A stretch of 64,000 nucleotides of DNA from Prochilodus magdalenae (lineage: Eukaryota > Chordata > Actinopteri > Characiformes > Prochilodontidae). Location: contig JAMWET010000580.1 of the NCBI GenBank assembly GCA_024036415.1, positions 92,501-156,500 on the forward strand. Direction: 5' to 3'. Below are positions 35,901-44,769 of the stretch, one piece after another; within the stretch, counting starts at the first letter, position 1, and each line of letters starts with the position of its first letter. The notes below the pieces were generated by a model, which had not been told where the DNA came from, did no database searches, and was given only the letters and a program-made list of their open reading frames with translations. A program made the position numbers and the translations under genes.

Positions 35901-38900
35901 TTGTAAAAAGTTCAACCTTAAAAAATGACTTTAGTTTGTTACAGGCTATCAAAAATTTAATTCACCTCAAATAATTACTTTGTTTGAAAGAATGGATCAT
36001 TCACAATTCTTTTTTTATAGGTTGAATAAACCTAATTCACCAATGAAACACTTTTTTACAGTGTAGGAATGGGCCAAATGGGAATTTAATGAATGTAGAC
36101 ACTGTGGTCCAAATTTACCCCAACTAAAACCAAAGCAAGATTCTACTAATCTGACCAAGCCTGCTTTGACTTACTTCCTTGAACCACCTCTATATGCATG
36201 TGTAGGTTTCTCATCCAGTGATGAATTAACACAGACGGACATACCGATGATGGGAGTGATAGCAGAGGTAAACCCAATTCACAATTCTGAGGAAAATGTC
36301 TTTGTAGACTGGGATTTTAGCCACTGCTGGTAGACTTATATGACCATACGCTTCCATACACCTGCAGATTCAGCTACGTCCTTCACACTATGGTCTTTGG
36401 TCACGCCCAAATGCAGTCACTCCTTTTAGCCAATCATTAACATCTGCTTTGGAGCCATTATCCACACATGGAATGAGACATTCCCTGCGCTGTAGCACCT
36501 CTTCCCAATCTATGGATCCCGTCACTCACACCCGGCAGGTATTTAAAGCCCCATCATCCTTGTGTAGGAGCCTAAAGGTACTACCACCTCAACTATGCAA
36601 TATGAGTTGTTTTTAGTTCTACCAGTCAAGAATTTTGTCATGGCTACTCATAGAAAATGGAACCTCCAAAATGGAACTATACAGGAGAATAAAACGGCTT
36701 TCTTAACCTGCAGTGGAGGCTGATACAACTAAGCAGTTTTGGACCAATTCTATTGATTTGTCCTTCATAAATATTCACTTGTATATAAGTTGAAAGGGGA
36801 ACTAGAGCTTTCAAACTGTGCTAAAAGAGATAAAAGGTTTTACACTGCCAAATACATATTAGATGGAGATTAGGTGGATTAGGCGAAGATATGGAGAAAT
36901 ATAATACTGTGGTACATCAGAAGTATGGTATATCATGTGCTCTTTCAGACTCTTATTTGTTGTAGCTGTTAAGTGTAAGACTGTAGAGTCTTTAAAATCA
37001 CCGACAACATCCATTTAGTTGGTTAATAGAGAATACAGGCAAAAATAAAAAAAATAGCACATATTGTTGGTGAATCTCAAGAGTTGGGTCACTGTATAGC
37101 TAGCTATGTTAGCCAGCATGCTAACCAGCCAATAAAACTAGGCATGAATTCCAGCAGTTAGGTTTCTATACAAATTCGTTCATCAATAATACTATGGGCT
37201 TTCAAAGCTTGCTAGCTTTCCTGGACCTGGTACACGCCCAGGCCTCAGACACACCCTCAACAGACAAACTAGGGGCAACGTTAGTGGACTATTATCAGCT
37301 AGTGGGAACACAGGATAGGAATTTCAAAGACATACATCATACAGAAAATGCCACTGTTATATGCATTATACCTCTAAAAATAAATATTTTTAATGTATTT
37401 TTGGCATTTAAAGCATTACATATCAAGGTATGATATTTGTGGTTTGTTCACCTAGTTAAAATTTCTGTATGCAGGACATACCCACCCAGTGTTGGTCCCC
37501 CCCACCTGTAGAAAGGATTGTGCCCCAGGGTCAACAGCCCTCAACTGAAGTATTTGTCCCTGAAGGCATGCATTCAGAAATCAGGAACAGTGATTTCTAC
37601 AGGTACTCTATCGTGCAAACAGACCTTTAAGGTTCACACATGTGTTTGGTTTTTATGGTTCTTCTGCTCTGCAGGTTTCTGTGCCCTCATGCTGGTCAGT
37701 TTCAGTGCAGACTGACCAATCTGATGTTTGAGATGGAGGGTAAAGGGGAGGTGCTGTACCGAATAGACCACTGGGACACCCGACTGTTGGATGGTTTAGG
37801 TCAGATGCAGCCTGCAGGTCCGCTGTACAATATTGACTGCTTTGAAGGTTCAATCAGTCGTCTGCACCTCCCGCACTGTGAGGTTCAGTATGGTATGTAT
37901 GTGTTTGATGTATAAACCTTGTATACAATAGAAACATGTGGTAAAGGACTAACAGTATACCCACTATTGGATCTATAGTACTTTGTGAAATTAGACGCCA
38001 CGCTGGTTGATTAGAACCAGTGAATTAACTGGGGTGTCAAATGAAAGCAGTGGTTAATAATGTTCCTCTGGATGTACACTCATTATAAGTTTCACCCAGA
38101 GGAAATCCACTGACAGGAATGAAACTTGGTGGGTAGGTTTGACATTGTGAGACATGCTAATGATTCCTGTTTCACACCAGCTCCACCGCACAGTCTTCAG
38201 GAATTGTGTGAGGATATTCAAGCTGCATGGGATGGATTATCACAGGACACCATTAGGAACCTCTACAGCTTCATGGCGAGAGGTCTGGCATGTTGGGTTA
38301 GCAAACATGGCGGCCCGACACTTTTTCAATGGAAAAGTAGACTGACTTTCTTTCATTTAACTGGGGTGGCCAGCGGAGTGGGTGGCTGGGTCTTCCTGGG
38401 AGGGTGGTACAGGTCACCCATTGGTTCTGCCCTGTATTTCTGAGGAAACTTTATAATTAAGTAAAATAATGTGTCCACAGTAATAAGCATGGGGACAGTG
38501 CAAATACACTCCATTAAGTGCACTGTAGCGAACACTGCTACTAGTTAGGAACAGCTTAGACACACCTACAGAAATCACTGTACCATCCACAAACGCAGGT
38601 TAAAGCTGCATCATGTAAAGAAGAAGCCATAAATCAACAGGCTTCAGAAACGCTGCCGTCTTCTCTGGGCCAAAGCTCATTTAAAGTGGACTGAGGGAAT
38701 GTGGAAAAAAATGGTCTGTGGATGAATAATTAAAAATCTGAATTTTTTTTGGGAAACCACATACGCCGTTTCCTGCGTCAAGAAGAGAGGGACCATCCAA
38801 CTTATCAGCAGTTTAAAAGTCTGCATCTCGGGTTTTTTGGGTTTGGATTAGTGTCTATGGCGTGAGTAGATTATACATCTGAAAAATCCGGCAAAGAAGA

Positions 38901-41900
38901 CCCAGGACTATTGAGTAGCTAGAATCCTACATCAGACATGAATGGAACAACATTCCCTTCCCAAAACTCCAGCAACTAGTTTTCTCACCTCCTAGACGTT
39001 TACAGACTGTTGTTAAAAGAGAGGAGGGTACGCAAAGGTAGACATGACCCTGTTCCAACCTCTCAAAACGTTTCACCATCAACATCTAATATGTGTTCCA
39101 TGTTCTGATGTTAATAAAATATGGGTGTGTAAGGTTTGCAAATCATAGCATTTTGTTTTATTGTCATTTATTTACATTTTACACAGCATCCCAACTGTTG
39201 AATTGGGGTAGTAATTGTTTATAAATGTAATTGGTAGTAAAAGTTAGAATAGTATTACAGATAGTTAATGTTATAGAAACTGATTTGCTTAAAATATTTA
39301 TTTCCTGTTATATAACATGCTTGTTTTATGATAACTTGTGCTTACCTGCAGTTTAGACAGTCCATTAAATAAATGATGAGTGGTCTCTGACTTTTGCTCA
39401 GCACTATATCTCGTATAAATCCAAAATAAAAGCTTATTCGAAGAATATTTATATATAAGGTTTCTCATTTGAGGCGAGACATTAACATTTAAAACTAGAA
39501 AAGTGCATTTACTGAAGGAAACGCAGGATGGTTGCGCAGCTTGCTCAGTGAGGAACGAGGGATGAGTAAATGAATGGAGGTCTGTATGACTGTGGCTTAG
39601 CGACTGGGGGCCTGCCCTTAGTTTGATGGGTCTCGAGCAAAAAAAGCATTACTGTTTGGTTTGGGTCGAAAATGACTAGGACTCTATGGGAGGAACGAGG
39701 GCTGGATAAGCGACAGATAGACGAGTGCGGGTCAGTATGGCTGTGGGTTATGGCTTGGGGACCTGCCCTTAGTGTGTATGTGAGGTTTCGCGCCTCTCGG
39801 GCGAACGACACAGCCGGCTTTAGGTGGGTCCAAAAATGACTATGGGAGGAATGGGAGGAATGAGGGACCCAATCCATTGTATCTGATTTGAAGTCTCTAG
39901 GTCGAGCGGAAGTAGAGTACGTGTGCAAACACCGTCCTATTCATTCTCTATGGGAAGAAAAACGGATGCGAAAAGAAAGAGAATTGAACGAGTGCGGGTC
40001 AATCCAACACTGAATTCCTGCTCGGGGCTGCCCCCGAGCCAGTGTATCCGATTTGGTGCCTCTAGGTCGAGGAGAAGTGGGTTAGATTGGCACGCGTTTT
40101 TTGACCCCATTCATTCCCTATGGGAAAAAATTCCAGAAAAATTCCTTCCTACTCGGAATCCGTGCATCCGACCCAAAAGCTGTATACAAGCCCACATCAG
40201 CAGATCATACCGGACAATTGCTTTGCAATGCGCAGCCATAATTAAGTTAATCAAATTAATTATGTTCCGACATTTTGTCCAGTGGTTGTGACCACATGGT
40301 TCTGATTATTGTTGATTTGTTGCAGGGGAGAACCAGGAGGAGCTGGCTGTGGCACATTTAACTGGTGATAATATAGAGGTCATATGGCCACTGAAAGTGA
40401 CAGACACCCATGTGGTTATTAGCATCCAGGGCCTCTCTTTCTTTGGTCTTCTAAAGAAGATGATGACCTTTTCCATTCCGATCAACGGCCAGGTGTTACT
40501 CTTCTATAAGGAATTAACTGGCAAACGAATCAGGAAAAAACTACACGTCCATTTACTTCCGGGGAACGTACCTGTTGAAGAGGTAACCTGCATCCATATT
40601 ATACATACATATTATGTTCATAGTAATGTTAATACCAAATTTGTATTTCTGCAAGTTAATCAGTTTCTGATGGGCTTGATTCCGGCTAAATGATGATTTG
40701 ACATTGTGACTTCTTATTGAGAGCCTCCTTGTTGAATGCCACACTTCAGTTCTCTAGATCCTTAACCTGTGTATCGCACTAACCCACTGTAGATGTAAAT
40801 AGTCTCAAATTAAAAGCTGAAACTTTACATTTTAAGCTTATTACGAGAACCTTAATGATGATCCTCCTGCTGTCTGGTAGAGAGCACTGGAGCATCTGTT
40901 TCACCACCACCAGTTTCTTTCAGTTTTGTAGTTACTTTCTGTTTGATAACCCAGCATGGCAGATATCTCGGCATGGAGTTGCAGAGGTTCCTAATGGTGT
41001 CGTGTGTAGGAGTGTAGGTGGAATGACACCAGGCCTTGTGGATGTGCGATGTATGCCAACAAATCGTTCATCTTGGTGCTGATCACGATGCCTCCACACA
41101 TGGATTCATTGCCCTCCATGAGTCATCCTGTTCGTGCCAGCACCATTAGCAGAAACCTGGACCATGCAGGATTACATGCTCACAGACCGTTACCACAACG
41201 GTCCTTAACACCATGTCAACATAACCAAAGACTTCAATGGGTATGTGCCAGACTGTCATGGAGGATCTCCACCAAGACAAAAAAAAAGGACTCGACGAAT
41301 CCGGCATGGTCCAGGTGTCTGCCAATGGTGCTGGCACGAACAGGATAACTCATGGAGGGCATCACTGCTTGACGAATGTCCATAATCATGGCTGTTGGGT
41401 CCGTTAGGTACAGCGATATGGCCCACGTGATACTTGAGATGTTAGCAAGTCTTACGATTTCAATCCTACCCACCTAGTTTCAATACTTTCTGGATGATTA
41501 CTTTAGCCGTATTGTCCCTTCAGGTGCAGAACCAGCATATGGACTTCAGGAAGATAAAAACCAGCTCTAAATGCCAACTGATCCCTGGTAAAAAATATAA
41601 ACCATCCTGTGACCCTTATGTATTTCAGCCAAAGGTAAATAATGACTGGAGAAACAGAACTATGAAGAAGACTGACTATGTTATCACTGGAAGTGAAGGT
41701 TTGAAGGTTGTCTTACCTCCTGGTAGGTTGAAGTGTTTGACTGCGACTACGGTCCCAACTATCACCCCACCTTTGAGGTGTTTCTTGACCCAGAGGCTCA
41801 GGAAGTCACAATTGGTCTTTTAAAAGAAAATGGTCAGGACGTTTGGGACCCTCGGTTGGTCTTTCTTGCAGGTAACCAGTACAGGTTTCTTCCAGCAAAT

Positions 41901-42783
41901 GGACTGTATAATACCATCTGATTAATATATTGTCACTGTCCAGCAAAAACCATGTATTGATTTTTTGTTTTTGATCAATTTTTACTTGTATGCATCATTT
42001 GATCACTCACAAGACCTGCCATTTACCCAAAAATGCTTTGTAAAGGTCTGGTTCCATTGACTTACATTAAAGTCCAATTAGATTTTTGCCCTATCCTGTG
42101 AAGTTGCCAGTTTGGAGATTCTTGTTTTTCTTTGGACAGCAACAGTATACAACACATTCATACAATGCAAGACCTTGCTATTTGAAGCAAATTAGTACAA
42201 TACTATTATAATAATATTTAAACTGTTATTAAGCTATCAGAATCTGCTTCTTAAAGCTACTAATTCAATAGTTCTGCGAACATGGGTTCTTTTAGGTCCT
42301 GCCAGATATACATTGTGTGGCCAAAAGTATATAGATACCTCTTGTAATTGTCCCAATCAGGTGTACCCATCACTAACAGGTGTATAAAATCAAGCACATC
42401 CCAATGGAGTCTCCCTACATGTCTGCCATGCTATATCTGGCTTACAGTCAACTGTAAGTTGTAAATTATAGTAAAATGGAAGAATCTAGGCACAACAGAA
42501 GTCTAGATGTGCCACCCGCCATCTCCCCTCTAAAATTCTAAACCACATAGTTCTTTAATAAACCCCTTATGGCCAGTTTAATACTAACAAATATCTTAGT
42601 ACACATGTATTAGATTACAATAACAACAGACAGCACAAGGTCTATGATTTATATATGTCTATATGTCTTCCTTCAAGAAAGTTTATTGTTTATTGACCCC
42701 CAATAGTATATATGACCATACATGCCAAATCCATACTCCCAAATGTAACTTTCCATCTTCAGAACTTCTTAAAAGGCTATATA

Positions 42784-42842
<59 letters not shown>

Positions 42843-43380
42843 ATATATATATATACATATATACTTTATAATGGCTTGCCAGTAATAATTGTTGTTGCTA
42901 TTGTTTACCTCTTTAGATGATGATACAGAGGCAGCTACATATAAAATGGATTCAGCAGGTAAGACCTCTCGCTCACAGTAGCCTCTACTGCTGACTTTAT
43001 AATAAGTTGATTCTAGTCTAGATTCGAGTGTTTTTGTGTAAGTAAGAGTAAATAAACATTGTCACAATTTTGCTGCCTCTGTTTGAAATGCATGTATACG
43101 ATGTATAGGTGCCAAGTTTGTGGATGAAAACAGGGACAAACTCATTAAGAAAGTTTCCTCAGTTATGGAAATTGCAGACTGTCTACAAAGCAAAAACATG
43201 TTAACTGACGAAATGTACTGCAACATTCAAAGTGGAAAGACATCTCAGGAGCAAATGAGGATATTGTACAGAGCCCTAGACTCAGGAGGAACAGCTGTAA
43301 AAGAAGAATTCCATCAAATCCTTAAACGGAAGCTTCCTTTCTTAGTGGATGAACTGGAGGCTGGACCCAGCAAAGCTTAA
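26878..43380 (+). CDS. Predicted GIMAP-FIIND-CARD protein, whole spliced span
   Basis: Exons 26878-26911, 27575-28231, 34575-34646, 36206-36267, 37475-37602, 37675-37892, 40326-40582, 41524-41871, 42917-42958 and 43109-43380 chain with compatible phases (1,1,1,0,2,1,0,*,1). They give about 696 residues if one missing base in the 41524 exon is allowed for. Order: AIG1/GIMAP GTPase (about 20-215), acidic and Pro-rich linker (about 230-317), ZU5 half (318-390) and UPA half (391-592) of a FIIND, short acidic linker, CARD (607-696). FIIND-CARD is the effector half of NLRP1 and CARD8, where it self-cleaves and recruits caspases. GIMAPs are immune GTPases. Joining them into one transcript is my inference from strand, spacing and phase. 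The alternative is two genes: a GIMAP and a FIIND-CARD gene whose own start I have not found. Confidence 0.6.
27055..27518. mobile_element. MITE with about 25-bp inverted ends in the GIMAP intron
   Basis: taagctcactggacaaaaaa at 27055 is mirrored by ttttttgtccggtgagctta ending 27518, with few mismatches. The right interior (about 27285-27440) reappears at about 36300-36480. Similar ends and interior words occur at about 29883-30250 and 33650-33840. The interior recalls decayed Tc1/mariner coding sequence. Confidence 0.75.
27575..28231 (+). CDS. GIMAP (AIG1) GTPase exon, copy 1
   Basis: Acceptor cag ending 27574, donor gtaagt at 28232, phase 1 in and out. It encodes ELRIVLLGYRYAGKSSAGN with an intact P-loop (GxxxxGKS, residues about 26-33), then the GIMAP motif TVVEAPGWW in the G3 position and LFTCGDCLEDT in the G4 position. 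A charged helix rich in Glu/Lys ends the exon. GIMAPs regulate lymphocyte survival and bind GTP on membranes (family knowledge). G3 reads EAPG where most GIMAPs have DTPG, a variant shared by all three copies here. Reading through the donor gives a stop after a further 20 codons (28290), so a short isoform is possible. Confidence 0.9.
29492..29535 (+). CDS. Possible optional short exon after the GIMAP exon
   Basis: tcaatcatag ends at 29491 and donor gtgagt starts at about 29536. In phase 1 it reads SSLLMEYSERTAAD without a stop. It ends in phase 0, which does not fit the later linker exons, so it may belong to an alternative transcript or be chance. Confidence 0.3.
29883..30250. mobile_element. 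DNA-transposon remnant related to the 27055 MITE
   Basis: The left end gctccgtggacaaaagagtgagtcccc resembles the MITE end. The interior has ccagatttggattctcttgaaaatc, which recalls the SPDLNPIEN segment of Tc1 transposases, and ccaccaaatctgg. A near copy lies at 33650-33840. Confidence 0.6.
30480..30760 (+). repeat. Linker-cassette repeat, copy 1
   Basis: About 280 bases closely related to 33860-34130. Both contain gtctacttaatactgaatgcaccc and end in a donor-like gtgagtattgctgacaca. No open exon is visible in front of the donor here. It may be a dead copy of the linker-exon region. Confidence 0.6.
30991..32500 (-). mobile_element. Tc1/mariner element with long terminal inverted repeats, internally deleted
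   Basis: Ends cagtggggtgcgaaagtttg (30991) and caaactttggcaccccactg (to 32500) are flanked by TA on both sides, the usual Tc1 target duplication. The inverted repeats run for about 210 bases each. Host-type copies are about 1.5-1.6 kb; this one is 1510 bp. It is the best-preserved element in the window. Confidence 0.92.
31209..32152 (-). pseudogene. Tc1-like transposase, frameshifted and internally deleted
   Basis: The start MGVSKQLSNDLK is at 32152 on the minus strand. It has paired helix-turn-helix regions with a GRPRK basic motif, then WTDETKIELFG with the first catalytic Asp near 31690. The frame breaks near 31650, and a block expected between the first and second catalytic residues is missing. 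FQQDNDPKH (second Asp) follows near 31510 in a second frame. The C-terminal part, with SAKGG near its end, continues in a third frame to about 31209. It cannot encode an active enzyme. Confidence 0.9.
32590..33200. repeat. 76-bp tandem repeat, eight copies
   Basis: Units start with (c/t)ctatag at 32605, 32681, 32757, 32833, 32909, 32985, 33061 and 33137: exactly 76 bases apart each time, with scattered substitutions and no indels. Each unit contains tgttactgaccatcaacaga. The last copy decays after about 33200. It lies in the long linker intron of the GIMAP-FIIND-CARD model. Confidence 0.95.
33650..34130 (+). repeat. Linker-cassette repeat and transposon remnant, copy 2
   Basis: Matches 30055-30250 and then 30480-30760, with the stretch between them absent. 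Ends with gtgagtattgctgacacatttgac at about 34052. This shows a segmental duplication of about 0.5 kb on either side of the Tc1 element and the 76-bp array. Confidence 0.65.
34575..34646 (+). CDS. Acidic linker exon
   Basis: Acceptor gtgttag ends 34574, donor gtaagt at 34647, 72 bases, phase 1 in and out. It encodes LDTEEAFEEEDSVWSPLDYD followed by RLL. The acidic composition, open frame, strong splice sites and fitting phase support it as a linker between the GIMAP and FIIND parts. A shortened relative with the same gtctggtct-gctgga core precedes a donor at 35113 but has a stop in one frame and a phase clash in the other. Confidence 0.55.
35391..36063. mobile_element. MITE-like element with cactgt ends
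   Basis: Left end cactgtgaagtgttttgttgg and right end (reverse complement) cactgtaaaaaagtgtttcattgg are inverted. Both are followed inward by aggtttattcaacct. Related end words occur at about 33580 and 34915. Confidence 0.6.
36206..36267 (+). CDS. Linker exon before the FIIND
   Basis: Acceptor gtgtag ends 36205, donor gtaaac at 36268, phase 1 in and 0 out. It encodes FSSSDELTQTDIPMMGVIAE. The incoming phase fits the acidic linker exon and the outgoing phase fits the exon at 37475. Confidence 0.55.
36300..36480. repeat. Partial copy of the 27055-27518 MITE
   Basis: It shares tagccactgctggtagac, cgcttccatacacctgcaga and ttagccaatcattaacatctgct with 27290-27425. The flanking inverted end is not seen. 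Confidence 0.75.
37475..37602 (+). CDS. FIIND first exon (Pro-rich start)
   Basis: Acceptor tatgcag ends 37474, donor gtactc at 37603, phase 0 in and 2 out. It encodes DIPTQCWSPPPVERIVPQGQ and onward to NSDFYR, leading into the ZU5 half. The final split Arg codon continues with FLCPHAGQFQC in the next exon, the usual start of the first FIIND strand. Confidence 0.7.
37675..37892 (+). CDS. FIIND ZU5-half exon
   Basis: Acceptor ctgcag ends 37674, donor gtatgt at 37893, phase 2 in and 1 out. It encodes PHAGQFQCRLTNLMFEM, then AGPLYNIDCFEG and RLHLPHCEVQYG. The pattern of FxCxxTxLxF, then AGPLxxI, then LPH is the ZU5-like half of NLRP1/CARD8 FIIND domains. Confidence 0.88.
38140..38345 (+). mobile_element. 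Tc1-like transposase tail fragment
   Basis: ELCEDIQAAWDGLSQDTIRN and a following SKHGGPTLF-like end are typical of the C-terminus of Tc1-family transposases. A close copy is at 51505-51645, and a reversed piece is at about 40960-41010. Confidence 0.7.
38540..39220 (+). mobile_element. Decayed DNA transposon, 3' half
   Basis: It contains gaaaaatccggcaaagaagacccaggactattgagtagct and a following region resembling the 3' end of a widespread fish DNA transposon, with ttttacacagcatccca-ctgttgaattggggt at the right end. Frames are broken. I do not assign a superfamily firmly. Confidence 0.55.
39425..40270. repeat. Unidentified repetitive block between FIIND exons
   Basis: Internal near-repeats are seen: gtctgtatgactgtgg-tta...ggcctgcccttagt at about 39580-39620 and gtcagtatggctgtgg-tta...gacctgcccttagt at about 39730-39770, plus ctctaggtcgag at 39894 and 40060. 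It is an intronic insertion of unknown family. Confidence 0.5.
40326..40582 (+). CDS. FIIND UPA-half exon 1 with the autoproteolysis site
   Basis: Acceptor ttgcag ends 40325, donor gtaacc at 40583, phase 1 in and 0 out. It encodes ENQEELAVAHLTGDNIEV and on to SIQGLSFFGLLKKM, then VLLFYKEL and HVHLLPG. His at 40355-40357 and Ser at 40436-40438 are 27 residues apart, the same spacing as His1186 and Ser1213 of human NLRP1. Self-cleavage is therefore plausible, but the residue before Ser is Leu (Phe in NLRP1) and the one after is Phe (Pro in NLRP1). Confidence 0.88.
40940..41470. repeat. Fold-back repeat of the 51360-51640 family
   Basis: Arms 41110-41167 and about 41304-41361 are reverse complements around ctccatgag-, cgtgccagcaccatt and ctggaccatgc. 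The outer part contains the reverse complement of accattaggaacctctac, as found at 38250 and 51575. It lies in the intron between the two UPA exons. Confidence 0.75.
41524..41871 (+). CDS. FIIND UPA-half exon 2, with a one-base frameshift
   Basis: Acceptor ccttcag ends 41523, donor gtaacc at 41872. The first frame gives VQNQHMDFRKIKTSSKCQ and on to GLKVVLPPG. At about 41724-41727 the frame changes, and the continuation VEVFDCDYGPNYHPTFEV to PRLVFLAG is typical of the UPA end. The length (348) is one base short for the phase of the next exon, so a single base seems to be missing. Sequencing error, polymorphism and pseudogenisation are all possible. Confidence 0.82.
42300..42400. repeat. Fish DNA-transposon end fragment
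   Basis: cattgtgtggccaaaagtatatagatacctc resembles a common Tc1-type end in fish genomes. No coding part is seen. Confidence 0.5.
42782..42862. repeat. TA/TG microsatellite
   Basis: (TA)n then (TG)n then (TA)n in the intron before the small exon at 42917. Confidence 0.95.
42917..42958 (+). CDS. Short acidic linker exon between UPA and CARD
   Basis: Acceptor ctttag ends 42916, donor gtaaga at 42959, 42 bases, phase 1 in and out. It encodes DDDTEAATYKMDSA. Confidence 0.75.
43109..43380 (+). CDS. CARD exon (C-terminal)
   Basis: Acceptor tatag ends 43108; stop TAA at 43378-43380. It encodes a CARD of about 85 residues: FVDENRDKLIKKVSSV, then LTDEMYCNIQSG and QMRILYRALDSGG, then LPFLVDELE. The order and hydrophobic pattern match the C-terminal CARD of NLRP1/CARD8-type proteins, which binds ASC or caspase-1 family CARDs (family knowledge). 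A possible polyadenylation signal ATTAAA follows at 43444-43449 and an AATAAA at 44057-44062. Confidence 0.9.
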
Positions 43381-43879
43381 CGGACCTAAGAAAACGAGTT
43401 TATTCAGTCTCTCTAAAATGTTTATTGATCATAAACCTTTAGAATTAAACTGTTCTCATATTTCTGAGCATAAATTGTAGTGATCATTGACTTCTGTTCA
43501 TGTTGTACTCAGTGACCGGGGCTAGTGTCCCCTCCTAAAAACAATAATAATTCAACCAAAAAGGCTCCAAAATTTCACCTAAAAAGTTGTTCAACTCCAG
43601 CTGAAAAGGTCTGCTCATCATCTTACCTCACTTTTCATGAGGTAACCATAGAGTAACCATAGAGTAAACACAGTGAGAAACATCTCGGAGATAAACATTA
43701 ATTCATTACATTAATCAACATTATACATAATCAACATTAATCACTGGTATGTGTAGAAGCCTGGACCTTGTTATCAGCATGGTTTGCTTAAAACCCTGAG
43801 AAACAGACCCCCAGCACACTCACCCTCAGTGAGTGGTTACCTTTAATGTAGGTATACAATCAGAGTGCTATCTAACCCA

Positions 43880-44360
43880 CGTAATGTTTACATGGAATGT
43901 ATTCAAAATGATATACTGCATACTATTCACATACTAAACCATCCTAAAAGTAGTATATAGTATGCAGTATAGTATGCAGTATGCGTCCAAATTGAACTGG
44001 TTTTTGTCCATGTTTGAGGGACTTCCATGTTAACTGTCTTGCTCTTGCTGAAGCCCAATAAAGATTTTTGAGTGAGGCTGAAAATAACCCAATAACATTA
44101 CTTTTCACAACTGGACATGACAATGCAATGACTGTGAGAAAGGTCTGTTGTAGGGTTCATTCTTCCTGCTCTACTGCATTAAACACAGAACAAAGCAGGT
44201 TAACTCCAAGTATGAGAAGAATGTACTCCAGAACTAATTACCCAGAAACCTGTGCCCCACCTACTAAACATACTACACTAGTTTGTAATGACAGCAGACT
44301 AGGGGCATCCCAATTACACACTTCAAACTAACACTATCTGGTGTTTAAGTATGTTGTATA
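43880..44360. repeat. Dispersed repeat with tactatactgcatac motifs
   Basis: Words such as agtatgcagtatagtatgcagtatg near 43965-43985 and catactacacta near 44271 recall a common fish MITE. Related words recur at about 61460-61550. Boundaries are not clear. Confidence 0.4.
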
Positions 44361-44769
44361 TAGTGCAGGTACAAATGTCGAAGTTGAGTGAACTCAGAAA
44401 CCCACAATCCACACTTAGAACCTGTAGATTTCTGTGTATGCTAATGCTGAACACTATTGTCCCACAACGCACCAGAAAATGGAAAGGTAGGAGCTTATCA
44501 TGTCTGGGAAATTCGGAAAAACATGTTGGACTGTGATGCAACGGCAGCTGCAGCAGGGGAAAGACCAGAAATGGTGTATAAATGTTCAGTCTATATCTGT
44601 CCAAACAGCCTGAAATAGTAAAGGGTGTAATTTCTTTAGTATGACATGTATAGCTTTCATGAGATATTTCAATGATATGCATGTTGTACTGTATTTTACA
44701 GCATGCAGTAAAGTTCACAACTACAAAATATGGCTTTCCCACCAAGGTTGCCAGATCGGTTGCCACCAA

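Noticed and set aside
38126..38443. A 105-codon frame between FIIND exons as an extra exon
   Set aside because: Its best part matches the C-terminus of Tc1-like transposases and recurs at 51505, so it is a transposon insertion.
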